Source: Pseudo-nitzschia pungens
Lineage: Eukaryota; Bacillariophyta; Bacillariophyceae; Bacillariales; Bacillariaceae
DNA length: 64,000 bases
Assembly: GCA_037355855.1 (NCBI GenBank)
Contig: CM074765.1
Span: 1,860,001-1,924,000, forward strand
Direction of reading: 5' to 3'
In this document: piece by piece, positions 19,058 through 28,412 of the stretch
Layout: each line of letters starts with the position of its first letter
How positions within the stretch are numbered: the first letter of the stretch is position 1
Notes under the pieces: generated by a model
Databases searched by the model: none
What the model saw: only the letters and a program-made list of their open reading frames with translations
Told to the model about the DNA's origin: nothing
Translations under genes and position numbers: made by a program

Positions 19058-22007
19058 GATCAGAAGGAAACCGAGTCTGTCGCACGGAAGAAAGAGTTGC
19101 CGGAGCTGATTTGGTGGAGACATTGGCATGGCTCAAATCACTGACACTAGCATCATGACTGGAAGAGAATGCAATTGCAGCAACTCCAAGCCTCAATGCA
19201 GAGGCTGCATCTTCCCCACCACCGGCAGCAGGAACTGCAGTTGAGGAATCAGGAGAGGCCACAGGGAGGTCACCAGCCATGGCATTATGGGGAGGGTCAG
19301 GAACTGCAGGGGGAACTTCAGGAGGAATACCAGGAGAGGCATCAGCCTTGGCCACATGGGTAGGATCACCTCCAGTAGGAACACCACCTGCAGGCGCTGA
19401 AGCCTGGACATCAGTGAGATTGGAAGTACCGGTTGCTAAAGTATCCATGGATTGAGAATCATCAAATCCTCCACCACCACTGTCAGCACGGGCTTGGAGG
19501 TTAAAGTGCAGATCTAGATCAAAGGTGAGGTCTGGGGCAAGGTCAACTGACAAGTCATCATCAACAAGTTCCCAATCTCTTGCATCCCCATCACCAAAAA
19601 AGGGAAGAGAGTCATCCTGCATTGGATCTGCAGCAGGTTCAGTTTCCACAACACAATTGGCAGCAGCATCCCAATGGTAGGCTTCCATTTCAGTCAAGCA
19701 CTCAGAAGAGAACCATTGTCGAACACAAGAACCATAATGAGCTTCCAGTATAATAGGCAGGAAAGACAACATGGCCATTGCTTCAGCCTTGGTAGTGATA
19801 TTGTACAAAGCAAGGATCTCGCCTCGGTATGAACTGGTATCAACAGAAAGAAAAAGAGGCCATGACCAATTGTCACGGGTTCTGATGCCCAGAAGCACAC
19901 TGCGCAGTGTCTTCAAACCCAGCCCTTGGCCCAAGTCAACTGGGAGATCAAGATCAACTACCCCCAAAACAGGAGCAGTTTCATGGCTCTCAATAAATTT
20001 GGCTTGGCGGTGCTTAGCCTGGCGAACAGTCTTGAGCTTGGAGGGGGGAAGAGGTCTGTCAGAAGGATTGGTAGCTGTCTCAATAAACTTGTAGAATTTA
20101 CCATCAGGTAACGAGGCAATGTCTGAAGGTTTGCAACGGTTGAACTGGGCTTTGAGGAGCTTAACAGTGTGGGCGCGCTTTGTTGCATCACATAAAACAT
20201 GAGCAGCCAGAACCGGATTGGGATCAGGAGTTCTGGAGTTGTCAAGACTGATATTCTTCCTGATAACAGCAATAGGACAGGCCTGAAACCTGGGATGAGT
20301 CTGAAGCAATTCGTTGTAGTGGTCAAGATCAAAACTCTGCATGTAAGATCCAAGGAGAAAGCCACAGGTGACAACAACTGGGGCCTGTATGTGGTCATAT
20401 TTCAGCTCCATGTCACGGTCTCTGAGCCTCTGGAGCAATTGTGCTGAAAAGAGTTTCTCCAGGGAAGCACTGTGTCCCAAAAAGAAGCGTAGATGAGGGG
20501 CAGTTCTACTGCGAAGCCAGAGCTGAGCAACATACAATTCCAAGGTCTTCCTGTCAGGAAGTGTCGTCCAAAACTTGGTAACAGGCTTGGCCTTGGGGTT
20601 GAGCCTGGCTCTGGAGGGAAAAACATACAACACCAGGCGCTTGTCAACAGTCCATAGAAGATCCAAAGCTTCCTTGAGAGACTTGAGCAGCTCATCATAT
20701 AGCTCCCCAGGGCGTTGTGACATCAACCTTGGAAGGGACAGAGTGACATAAGAACTATGAGAACACTTGGTGCCAGCAGTGACATCCACTGGAGCTCTAG
20801 AATCACTGGAGCAAACCCCTCGGCGTTGGAGGAAATGCCCAGCAGAGGAGGACAAGACAGTAGCATCACCACCACCAGGAAGAAAGGACACTGATTTGGA
20901 AGTGGAAGCATCATCAACCGCAGTTGGCGCAGGTGTAGGAGGTCGCTTCTTGAAATGCCAGTGGGAGCCAAGCACCTGATTGGCTGCCAACCAAACTCTT
21001 CCTTCAGTGCTGGGCAAAAGGTTACCTTCACAATACAGGTCATCAAAACACTCAGGAGACATCTGGGCCAAACCAATAAGACATCTCTTCAGAGCATGGC
21101 CTGAAGGTTGCTTGGTCCAGTCTGCAGAGGCTTGAAAGCAGAGAGAAGCAAGGGAAACCAGGGACTCCACAGAAGCAGTTCTCCACTCAGGGTTGTCAGG
21201 AAAAGCTTGAGCATATGCTGGAGGGATGGCAGACTGACAGACATCATGGATGGATTTCTTGTCATTCCCATCTTTCTTGCTGAAGAAGTGAGTGGGACTA
21301 GGACACCCAGTCCATAGCCGGGATCCTGCTGGAGTTTTACGAAGAGTGTGGATAGGGGTGGGAATGGAAGCACGACCAGTAAAAGGCCCCTTACCGTAGA
21401 AGCACCAGAGGAAGGAATCTGAGTGAGCTTTGTTGGCAGCAGCCAGGGCTTTCTTGCGCAGGGCATGTCGCTCTGCAGACGGTGTGTCAGAAAGAAATGC
21501 AAGAGTAGCTTGTTTCAGACTAGACTTGGAAGGAGAGACCTTGGAAGGAGGGTGCTTAGAGTCTGAGTGCTCAGAGCCTGGCTGGCCATCCCTAGACGTG
21601 GCACTGTTGGACTTTCCACTGTTGGGCTTCCCACTGTTGGACGTCCCACTGTTGGAATTTCCACTGTTGGACTTCCCACTGTTGGACTTCCCACTGTCAG
21701 ACGTCCCACTGTCGGACTGCCCACTGCCTGAATGCCCTGTGTCTGAATGCCCAGTGCCTGACTGCTCAGTGCTCATATCAACATCATCTAGTGCACCAGT
21801 AGACACAGCAGAAGTGAAGGACATATCATCATCAGAAGGGAGTGAATCCCTAGCTGTACGGGGAGAGGGAGGGGGAGAGGGAGTAGCCTGAAGAACGGAA
21901 CCAGCAGGTAGTCGGCGGGAAGGGGTCCCCGTAAAGGCGCGTTTGTTTGAAGGAGTGTTAGCCAAGGTAGACCTTTTTCGCCTGGAAGCTGGCGGGGGGG
22001 GAGGCAT
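19050..22007 (-). CDS. LINE ORF1 protein, family-specific, no known domain
   Basis: The 985-aa ORF1, probably the element's RNA-binding or chaperone protein by position. The start is set at the ATG at 22007 (MPPPPPASRRKRS). The frame is open back to 22205, but only from a GTG and into sequence shared with the other copy's 5' UTR. The N-terminus is basic, then Ser-rich with a repeated SNSGK pentapeptide. A globular part follows: KKSIHDVCQSAIPP, MSPECFDDLYCEGNLLPSTE, YVTLSLPRLMSQRP, LDLLWTVDKRLVLYVFPSRA. The C-terminus is acidic (DLSVDLAPDLTFDLDLHFN), then Ala/Pro-rich. No CCHC knuckle or RRM was seen. LINE-2 carries a homologue whose last two thirds are near identical. Confidence 0.88.
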   Translation of the reverse strand: MPPPPPASRRKRSTLANTPSNKRAFTGTPSRRLPAGSVLQATPSPPPSPRTARDSLPSDDDMSFTSAVSTGALDDVDMSTEQSGTGHSDTGHSGSGQSDSGTSDSGKSNSGKSNSGNSNSGTSNSGKPNSGKSNSATSRDGQPGSEHSDSKHPPSKVSPSKSSLKQATLAFLSDTPSAERHALRKKALAAANKAHSDSFLWCFYGKGPFTGRASIPTPIHTLRKTPAGSRLWTGCPSPTHFFSKKDGNDKKSIHDVCQSAIPPAYAQAFPDNPEWRTASVESLVSLASLCFQASADWTKQPSGHALKRCLIGLAQMSPECFDDLYCEGNLLPSTEGRVWLAANQVLGSHWHFKKRPPTPAPTAVDDASTSKSVSFLPGGGDATVLSSSAGHFLQRRGVCSSDSRAPVDVTAGTKCSHSSYVTLSLPRLMSQRPGELYDELLKSLKEALDLLWTVDKRLVLYVFPSRARLNPKAKPVTKFWTTLPDRKTLELYVAQLWLRSRTAPHLRFFLGHSASLEKLFSAQLLQRLRDRDMELKYDHIQAPVVVTCGFLLGSYMQSFDLDHYNELLQTHPRFQACPIAVIRKNISLDNSRTPDPNPVLAAHVLCDATKRAHTVKLLKAQFNRCKPSDIASLPDGKFYKFIETATNPSDRPLPPSKLKTVRQAKHRQAKFIESHETAPVLGVVDLDLPVDLGQGLGLKTLRSVLLGIRTRDNWSWPLFLSVDTSSYRGEILALYNITTKAEAMAMLSFLPIILEAHYGSCVRQWFSSECLTEMEAYHWDAAANCVVETEPAADPMQDDSLPFFGDGDARDWELVDDDLSVDLAPDLTFDLDLHFNLQARADSGGGGFDDSQSMDTLATGTSNLTDVQASAPAGGVPTGGDPTHVAKADASPGIPPEVPPAVPDPPHNAMAGDLPVASPDSSTAVPAAGGGEDAASALRLGVAAIAFSSSHDASVSDLSHANVSTKSAPATLSSVRQTRFPSDHG
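21597..21775 (-). repeat. 15-bp coding minisatellite in ORF1
   Basis: About ten imperfect copies of a 15-bp unit (plus strand CCACTGTTGGACTTC) encode SNSGK-like pentapeptides. The outer copies have drifted to SDSGT and SDTGH. LINE-2 lacks this array and has a Gln/Ser/Gly-rich stretch in the same place. Confidence 0.85.
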
Positions 22008-22261
22008 GGTGGGGCTAGGATCGTCTGAATAGGCGTGTTGGCTCGGGCGCTGGTAGGCTGTCAGTGTTAACCTGTATGTATATATACAGATGGGTGTAGC
22101 CTGGAAACAGGGTACAGCAGCAACAACAAGGGTAACCTTGGTCTGGACAAGGAAAAGGTCCCTGTGGATCCAAAAAATATACTGGAGCACACCCACAAAA
22201 GTCACTGGGGAACTCAGAAATTTTTGCTAAAAAACGAGCAAAATTTGTCTCACACTTGGAG

Positions 22262-22425
22262 CACAAAAACTCTGCGCGCGGAAGAGCTCTGCAAATCGTG
22301 TAGCTTGTAGGCTTGTACTCGGCAAATCGTGTAGGCTTGTACTCGTACTGTACTCCTAGCTTGAAAATTGTGCAAATTTGAACAATTTTGCAGCTACTGC
22401 AAATCGTGTAGGCTTGTAGGCTTGC
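22262..22425. repeat. Short tandem words in the LINE-1 5' UTR
   Basis: Three to four copies of GCAAATCGTGTAGGCTTGTA with GTACTCG linkers. On the element strand the core is CTACACGATTTGC, which LINE-2 also carries once at about 30831. The region ends at the assembly gap. Confidence 0.7.
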
Positions 22426-22482
22426 AAATTCGAATCGGATACGGTTCGAATTGAAATACAGCAGCCCACCGGGAAGCTAGTG

Positions 22483-22982
22483 NNNNNNNNNNNNNNNNNN
22501 NNNNNNNNNNNNNNNNNNNNNNNNNNNNNNNNNNNNNNNNNNNNNNNNNNNNNNNNNNNNNNNNNNNNNNNNNNNNNNNNNNNNNNNNNNNNNNNNNNNN
22601 NNNNNNNNNNNNNNNNNNNNNNNNNNNNNNNNNNNNNNNNNNNNNNNNNNNNNNNNNNNNNNNNNNNNNNNNNNNNNNNNNNNNNNNNNNNNNNNNNNNN
22701 NNNNNNNNNNNNNNNNNNNNNNNNNNNNNNNNNNNNNNNNNNNNNNNNNNNNNNNNNNNNNNNNNNNNNNNNNNNNNNNNNNNNNNNNNNNNNNNNNNNN
22801 NNNNNNNNNNNNNNNNNNNNNNNNNNNNNNNNNNNNNNNNNNNNNNNNNNNNNNNNNNNNNNNNNNNNNNNNNNNNNNNNNNNNNNNNNNNNNNNNNNNN
22901 NNNNNNNNNNNNNNNNNNNNNNNNNNNNNNNNNNNNNNNNNNNNNNNNNNNNNNNNNNNNNNNNNNNNNNNNNNNNNNNNNN
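22483..22982. other. Assembly gap, 500 N
   Basis: Exactly 500 Ns, so probably of unknown true size. The left side ends in LINE-1 5' UTR (minus). The right side starts in the middle of a LINE ORF2 3' end on the plus strand. Frames crossing it are meaningless. Confidence 0.98.
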
Positions 22983-23645
22983 AAACGTTGGGCTACAGCT
23001 ATCATCCATCAGTTCTTTCTTACCTCCTGGGATCTTTGGACTTATAGGAATGAACGACTCCATGGTCCTGGGGGTACCCTGGATGCTGAACAACACCAAT
23101 CTCTTGATGCTTCCATCACCTCAGAATTGGCAATTGGTACAGCTGGTGCACTTCCCCAGTCCCACTCCCTGTTACAAACCCCTTTCCACGTCCTACAAGG
23201 TTACACCCTGACTGCCAAGAGGCAATGGCTTGCAACCATCCACCTTGCCAGGAAGCAATATGCAGCACCTGTCCAACCAGTGCAGCCATACCAACAAGAG
23301 GCTGCTCTTCTCAGAGCCTGGCTTACTGGACCTCAGGGTTGATTACACTTTGTACCTTGGTCTTGTCTTCTGTTCCTGCTTCTTATCCTGTCCCATCCCT
23401 TTTGATACTGGATCTTATCCCAATATCTTCATTCCCATTTCACTTTATCTCAAGTCCCTTTTTTGTGGGACTTGTTTGTCTTTTTCCCTGCTTGATGTTC
23501 AAGGTTTGTTTGAAAAATTTGTCGTTCTGCCACTTGGGGTCCTGACTCTCTGTTGGAGGCGACGTTAAAGTCTGGTTACAGACTGAGTACTTTAGTTTCA
23601 CCTTTGGTGATTAAAGTTATTTAAATACGTATATTATTATTATTA
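22983..23645 (+). mobile_element. LINE 3' fragment (ORF2 end, 3' UTR, ATT tail)
   Basis: The plus-strand copy is nearly identical to the 3' end of LINE-1. It opens in phase in ORF2 (KRWATAIIHQFF), runs to the stop at 23342 (LRAWLTGPQG), then gives the same 3' UTR with CCTTTGGTGATTAAAG and ends in ATTATTATTATTA at about 23632-23645. The 5' part is lost in the gap. Unique DNA follows directly. Confidence 0.93.
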
Positions 23646-24355
23646 AGACATAGCAACTACATTTCCTTCAGTCCATGCCATGATTCCAGTGAAGTGGAAA
23701 TGATGCACTAATTGCCTTGATTTCTGCCACACCATCAACAACGAGGATGACACATACTGTATTACAAAGTGATTCTTCATTCAACTTATGTAATTTGCAA
23801 AGCATATCTTCTCCTAAGTTGAACTGCTTTCACTGGTATCACAAGCTGAGAAGGGTTTGATTTGGTGACAATGGAATTGTTCAGTAGATTTTGTCATATA
23901 CTGAAAGACAATATTTTAATTCTTTCACTTCTTATTTGGACTTTGTTCTCATCCATCTTCATCCATGCAAACATTTGAAATCATCAACAAACATTTTTTG
24001 CTTCCAATACATCTGGCATGATTTTCCTAGCTTTCATGACTTTCATGACAACTTATCTAGTGGTATAATGTTTGCATTGTGATTTGCTATGAAAGAAAAA
24101 GCTAGGGAATTTCATAAACTTCAGTACTTCCTATCACAACACTACTATAACAGTAGTAGTAGTAATACTCCCCTATGAAATTGAAAGTTATACCAAGGTA
24201 TTGCACAGTTCTTTCATACCTCCAATGGTCCAAAAAATTTCCTCCTTCCTACATTATTGAAAGGACATGTTTGCAATAAAATTCTCCTTTTGTGCGCTAT
24301 CAAAATATTGCAAGAATTTATTTATAGTGAAAACCCCCTGCATGAACACTCGTAA
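23646..24355. other. Unique AT-rich region between LINE fragment and tRNA-Glu
   Basis: No supported gene. The short frame at 23891-24082 has no recognisable feature. Confidence 0.5.
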
Positions 24356-24427
24356 TCCGATATGATGTAGGTGGTTAGCATACTTGCCTTTCACGCAGGA
24401 TACCAGGGTTCGAGTCCCTGTATCGGA
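24356..24427 (+). tRNA. tRNA-Glu (anticodon UUC)
   Basis: A 72-nt cloverleaf with no intron. The acceptor pair is TCCGATA/TATCGGA (7 bp). The anticodon arm CTTGC-CTTTCAC-GCAGG gives anticodon TTC at positions 34-36. The T arm contains GGTTCGAGTCC, which doubles as B box; the A box lies in the D arm (ATGTAGGTGG). A short T run a few bases past the 3' end (about 24440) can stop RNA polymerase III. Confidence 0.93.
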
Positions 24428-25265
24428 ACTCGCAGAGCGTATATTTTGGTCCATCAACCTCTGGAAGTACCTCCACCGTAGGTCATGAAACGTAGACCTT
24501 ACCGATGTGTACGCGTTCCTGCGACTCGTAGGGAGGTCGTTCACACTCTTCACCATTTTTTTCTTCACTACTTAGAAGTAACCTTAGCTAAATTACCACA
24601 AAAAAACTAGTTGTTCATACTGTATTCAATCGTGTTGTTGTTGGTAGTACGAAAGACTTACAGACCCGAGTAACTTACCCGTACGGTACCGGTACGTACG
24701 AACTTGTAAGGTAAGGTTACAGGTAAACCTTACGTGTAGGAGGAGAACTGGGAAAGAAAAAAAAAAAAAATACGGTAAGGTTAATTTCCCCGGTTCCGTA
24801 AGTTACCGGTACGGTAGGAATTCGGAACTTAGAAAAGTGTGATTTGATTGTATTTTCTATGCGCGATCGACGCCTAGATAATGCTCACGACGAGCGCTAC
24901 GTAATTAACCCTAAAACCAAAATGAGCGCACTTTCGTCCAGTCGTTTTTCTAAAAAAGTTTTTAAGGCCGGAAAGCGGGCAGGCGTTACATAGGTGGTCC
25001 AAAACTGCCGTAGTATCGTTCATACGTAATCGTATTTTCAGTCCGAAGGGAAAGGGCAGGAGCAAGCGGTGAAGCTTTTTTCCGAATTCTTTCTCACTGC
25101 ATCGGCATTTACTCATACGACCACTTTTTCTCACGATATTATCAAACATACCACACCTCCCATAACTGAACAAGGTGAAAAGAAGAGGCCGGATAGCCAA
25201 CCAAATAATCATCAACCGCAGAATAAGAGCAGTGATAACAGCAGAATACCGTAGAGAAGGAAATA
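24428..25265. other. Upstream region of the methyltransferase gene
   Basis: No supported gene; a minus frame at 24874-25215 shows no family feature. It contains the motif cluster at 24655-24830. Confidence 0.5.
24655..24830. repeat. GTAAGG/CCTTAC motif cluster
   Basis: Overlapping copies of GTAAGGTAAGGTTAC, GTAAACCTTACG, GGTACCGGTACG, AAGTTACCGGTACGG and TACGGTAAGGTTA, with a poly-A run in the middle. It lies 430-610 bp upstream of the methyltransferase start. Confidence 0.7.
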
Positions 25266-26309
25266 ATGAAAGACATAATAATGATTGTTCCGAGAACTAG
25301 AAACCATCACGCAGTCCTTCCTTCCAACACAACGGGAACCATGAAAATTGCTGATTTCGACGATACTCCTGTCGTTGCTGCAAACGACAATAGCAACGAC
25401 GAGGGCAATTGCAGCGATAGCGATACTAGTAGCAGCAGCTACGATGCATTCGACGAAGTATTCAAGCAAGGCGAATACCTTAGAAAACTTCGACAAATGG
25501 AATTGGAAGACGAGGCTTTGCGAGAACGCGAGAGAGAACTAGAAGATCAAAGCGAAGAAGAAAGCACCAGTGATACTTTGATCTACAAAAAGTATCTCCA
25601 AAACCAGGAGGGAAAGCACGACGACTACAAACACGTGAATTACAAGTATGTCGACTTTGGAGTAATCGGCACACCCCACTATAGCAGCGATGAAACCTGT
25701 ACCGATAGTGGTCGGTCGCTCATCGTTGAGCAGGACCGTACCGTCGGAAAGGGCGGAATCATCTGGGACGCTGGTTACATTCTGGCGGATTCGGTGTTGA
25801 GAATGGAGGGCGGAGAAACTAAATGGCTCGGTGCTGGCAGCAAAACTAAAATAATCGAACTGGGGGCTGGAACTGGAGTAACTTCCTTGCTCATTGCAGC
25901 CGCCCATCCCTCGACAACTGTACATTTGACGGACCTCCCACAGCTCCAACCCTTACTGCAGAAAAACTCTCAAAGGTGTTGTCCCCAAAATGCAACATGC
26001 GGCGTCTTAGAATGGGGTAAAAAGCCTTTCGGGGAAGATGTGACCCCGCCTTACGATATCATTCTCGGAGCCGATGTGGTGGCGAGCATTTATGATTCGT
26101 CTGGCTTGGCCAAAACTATTTACGATCTGTCTCACGAAAGCACCGTCATCTACCTAGCTGCCAAAGACCGACTGACCGGAATTTTTGATCGCTTTGAGTC
26201 GTCAATGAAGGAACTGTTCACAATGGTCGAGCGGCGCGAAGCGGATAGTGACAATAAGAACCCCGACGTTTTCATCTTACGAGTTTCCGGAAAACGAATC
26301 TACAACTAA
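25266..26309 (+). CDS. METTL21/FAM86-like protein methyltransferase
   Basis: A 347-aa single-exon protein. The class I S-adenosylmethionine fold shows motif I IIELGAGTGVTSLLIAA (about residues 195-212), the acidic loop TDLPQLQPLLQKN and post-motif YDIILGADVV (about 263-272). The ELGAGTG..G, DLP and GADVV combination is the signature of the Methyltransf_16 family, whose studied members methylate lysines on chaperones and elongation factors. GGIIWDAGYILADSVL just before motif I also fits. The first 130 residues are acidic and Ser/Glu-rich with a likely coiled-coil (LRQMELEDEALRERERELED). The ATG at 25266 is the first in frame; Met26 is an alternative. The substrate cannot be inferred. Confidence 0.85.
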   Translation: MKDIIMIVPRTRNHHAVLPSNTTGTMKIADFDDTPVVAANDNSNDEGNCSDSDTSSSSYDAFDEVFKQGEYLRKLRQMELEDEALRERERELEDQSEEESTSDTLIYKKYLQNQEGKHDDYKHVNYKYVDFGVIGTPHYSSDETCTDSGRSLIVEQDRTVGKGGIIWDAGYILADSVLRMEGGETKWLGAGSKTKIIELGAGTGVTSLLIAAAHPSTTVHLTDLPQLQPLLQKNSQRCCPQNATCGVLEWGKKPFGEDVTPPYDIILGADVVASIYDSSGLAKTIYDLSHESTVIYLAAKDRLTGIFDRFESSMKELFTMVERREADSDNKNPDVFILRVSGKRIYN

Positions 26310-26831
26310 AACGACGGAGTTTTCGGGAAGCAAACAACTCACAGCTTATATTCGTCAAATCCTCGTACGCTAATAACCCCTGAGTTCCAGAAAGTTGATC
26401 TCCAATTTCCTAGGACTTTTTTGTTATAATATGGAATAAAGAAAACTAGATCAGGATTTTCGAAAGTATAAATTTCCAATTCTTTTCTCTTCAGTTACAG
26501 TACACGGTGTTAAAAAATTATTTTTGCTTACTGCACTGACAGAAATTCACTGCGTTCTCTCCGCGAAATATCCACAAGGCGACTTTGAAACTATTGGATG
26601 TTTCTATCAATGGAATGGGCAGTAACACGAATTTCAAGGGGGCTACGTTCGGTTGAACCGTAGATAAACGAGCGTTCGGTGAATGCAGTGTGATCCAACC
26701 AGAATCGCACCATAACCATAACAAGTGACCAGCTGGAGAGATACCCACCAGTATTGTCCCGTAGCACTACAGTGTAATGCCACCGATCGAACATATCGGC
26801 ACAGAATAATACCTCTCGTAGTCCCTTCCCT
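26310..26831. other. Intergenic region between convergent genes
   Basis: AT-rich 3' flank shared by the methyltransferase (plus) and the Pro/Thr-repeat gene (minus). No supported gene. Confidence 0.5.
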
Positions 26832-28412
26832 TCATTTATTGAAAACATATTCAGATCTTTCCCCTCTGACACCTCGAAGAGATTTCCGCGTTCCCAACTC
26901 TCGATTGGACAATGCTCCAACCAATTCATCCACTCTCATCGACATCGACATACTCATATAACTACTGAAATCGGTGTCTTCCGGAAGTAACAATGAAGAA
27001 TCGCTTGGTAATGGTACATTTGCAGGTGAACCATCGGTTGGGGTTTGAACAGCTGAGTTACTGCTGGTCACCTTCGCGCTAGGACTACTTGTTTCGGAAT
27101 CTGGTGCTTTCGTCGGTACCTTTGTGGGTGGTTGTGAGGGTTCGTTGGTTGGTGCTTTCGTCGGTACCTTTGTGGGTGGTTGTGAGGGTTCGTTGGCTGG
27201 TGCTTTTGTCGGTACCTTTGTGGGTGGTTGTGAGGGTTCGTTGGTTGGTACTTTCGTCGGTATCTTTGTGGGCGGTTGTGAGGGTTCGTTGGCTGGTGCT
27301 TTCGTCGGTACCTTTGTGGGTGATTGTGAGGGTTCGTTGGCTGGTGCTTTTGTCGGTATCTTTGTGGGTGGTTGTGAGGGTTCGTTGGTTGGTACTTTCG
27401 TCGGTATCTTTGTGGGTGATTGTGAGGGTTCGTTGGTTGGTGCTTTCGTCGGTACCTTTGTGGGTGATTGTGAGGGTTCGTTGGTTGGTGCTTTCGTCGG
27501 TACCTTTGTGGGTGATTGTGATGGTTCGTTGGTTGGTACTTCCGTCGGTGCTTTGGTTTCAACAGGTAGGGGCACGGTCGGTGCATTAGTCTGTATTTCA
27601 GTCTGTGTCGGAGAGTCTGTGGGATCCAACGCAACTACCGTTGATACAGGAGCTGGAGTTACATCAGTTGGGCTCGGTGTGATCCTCATAGTAGGTGCAT
27701 TGGTGGGAGCCTCGGTTGGGCTCGGCGCAGCCGCGCACAGTCCAGGAGATGCTTGTCCAAAACCAACCTAGAAGGCGAGTAAGAGTTTGAAACCAACTTC
27801 GTTAGAAGACTTTCACCACAATTCATACGTTTCTGTATGGGCTCATCTGCGCATTGTCATGCGAGTTCATGGGGTCCTACTTACAAACCTTGTCCAGCCA
27901 GCAGATTGTCCTTTTTCGAACACTGGATAGCTGCCACATCCATTCGTGAATGTAACGATGAATACACTAATCACTCTGTCGCCATCTGAATTGATTCCAA
28001 CCATGTTTACTTGCAATGCCCGGACGACTTTTTCAGCAGATCCAACGTCTTCAGGAGTAGCAAAGGCGGATTGATACATGAACGACTCACCATCGACCAG
28101 GTTGTCGTCGATTTTGGTTTGGGCAATCACTCGTAGACTTTGTCCTAGCTCCAAAATGTCGATACTCTCCACAGCAACTGGAATGAGATTCTTGACGTTG
28201 AAATTACCGAACGGACTGACTAGACAAGAAGTTGCTTGAATTGCATTACCAATCGTAATGTTGACCGGAGGACATTCCAAGCTGAAGTCGAGTTGAAATT
28301 CATAGGATGACGGTGAGCAGGAACAAATCTCCGAACCTACATCTTGACCATTTGTTACTCTTGATGACAATAGCAGGGCGACGAGTAATACTATTGTTGG
28401 GAATGTATACAT
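26832..28412 (-). CDS. Secreted Pro/Thr-repeat protein
   Basis: Two exons, 28412-27885 and 27767-26832. The 117-bp intron has a GTAAGT donor and CTAG acceptor; the join reads GWTRF-VGFGQASPGLC. The product is about 487 aa. A signal peptide (MYTFPTIVLLVALLLSSRVTNG) precedes a Cys-containing ectodomain of about 150 residues (ICSCSPSSYEF, LECPPVNITIG, FTNGCGSYPVFEKGQSAGW). Then comes a Thr/Pro linker with nine 16-residue repeats of the type PTKVPTKAPTNEPSQS. The tail has SSYMSMSMSMRVDELVG and a basic end. This layout is typical of diatom extracellular or wall-associated proteins. The ectodomain family is not recognised. The Thr/Ser/Pro stalk is a likely O-glycosylation region. Confidence 0.82.
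27115..27545 (-). repeat. 48-bp coding tandem repeat
   Basis: Nine copies with an exact 48-bp period (16 codons). Variation is concentrated at two or three sites (GTTGGT/GCTGGT, GTACC/GTATC, GGTGGT/GGTGAT). The high homogeneity suggests ongoing unequal exchange. The opposite strand is open too but is a shadow. Confidence 0.93.

Larger units (their letters stand above)
12920..22482 (-). mobile_element. LINE-1: non-LTR retrotransposon, 3' UTR, ORF2, ORF1 and part of 5' UTR
   Basis: On the minus strand, from the 3' end: a short ATT-repeat tail (12920-12930), a roughly 290-bp 3' UTR with the block ACCTTTGGTGATTAAAG, ORF2 (13217-19057), ORF1 (19050-22007) and the start-proximal 5' UTR to 22482, where a gap of Ns interrupts. 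The remaining 5' UTR is at 40633-41961. Both frames are uninterrupted and the target duplication is perfect, so the copy looks young and possibly competent. Tail of ATT units instead of poly(A) recalls I-type elements. The clade is not assigned here. Confidence 0.92.

Noticed and set aside
22356..23211. Frames running through the first N gap
   Set aside because: They are artefacts of translating Ns; the sequences on both sides belong to LINE copies in opposite orientation.
24254..24568. Minus-strand frame across the tRNA-Glu gene
   Set aside because: It overlaps a well-formed tRNA and shows no family feature.
27124..27771. Plus-strand frame with GTFVGGCEGSLVGAFV repeats
   Set aside because: Shadow of the 48-bp repeat of the secreted protein, whose minus-strand frame has a signal peptide and a good intron.
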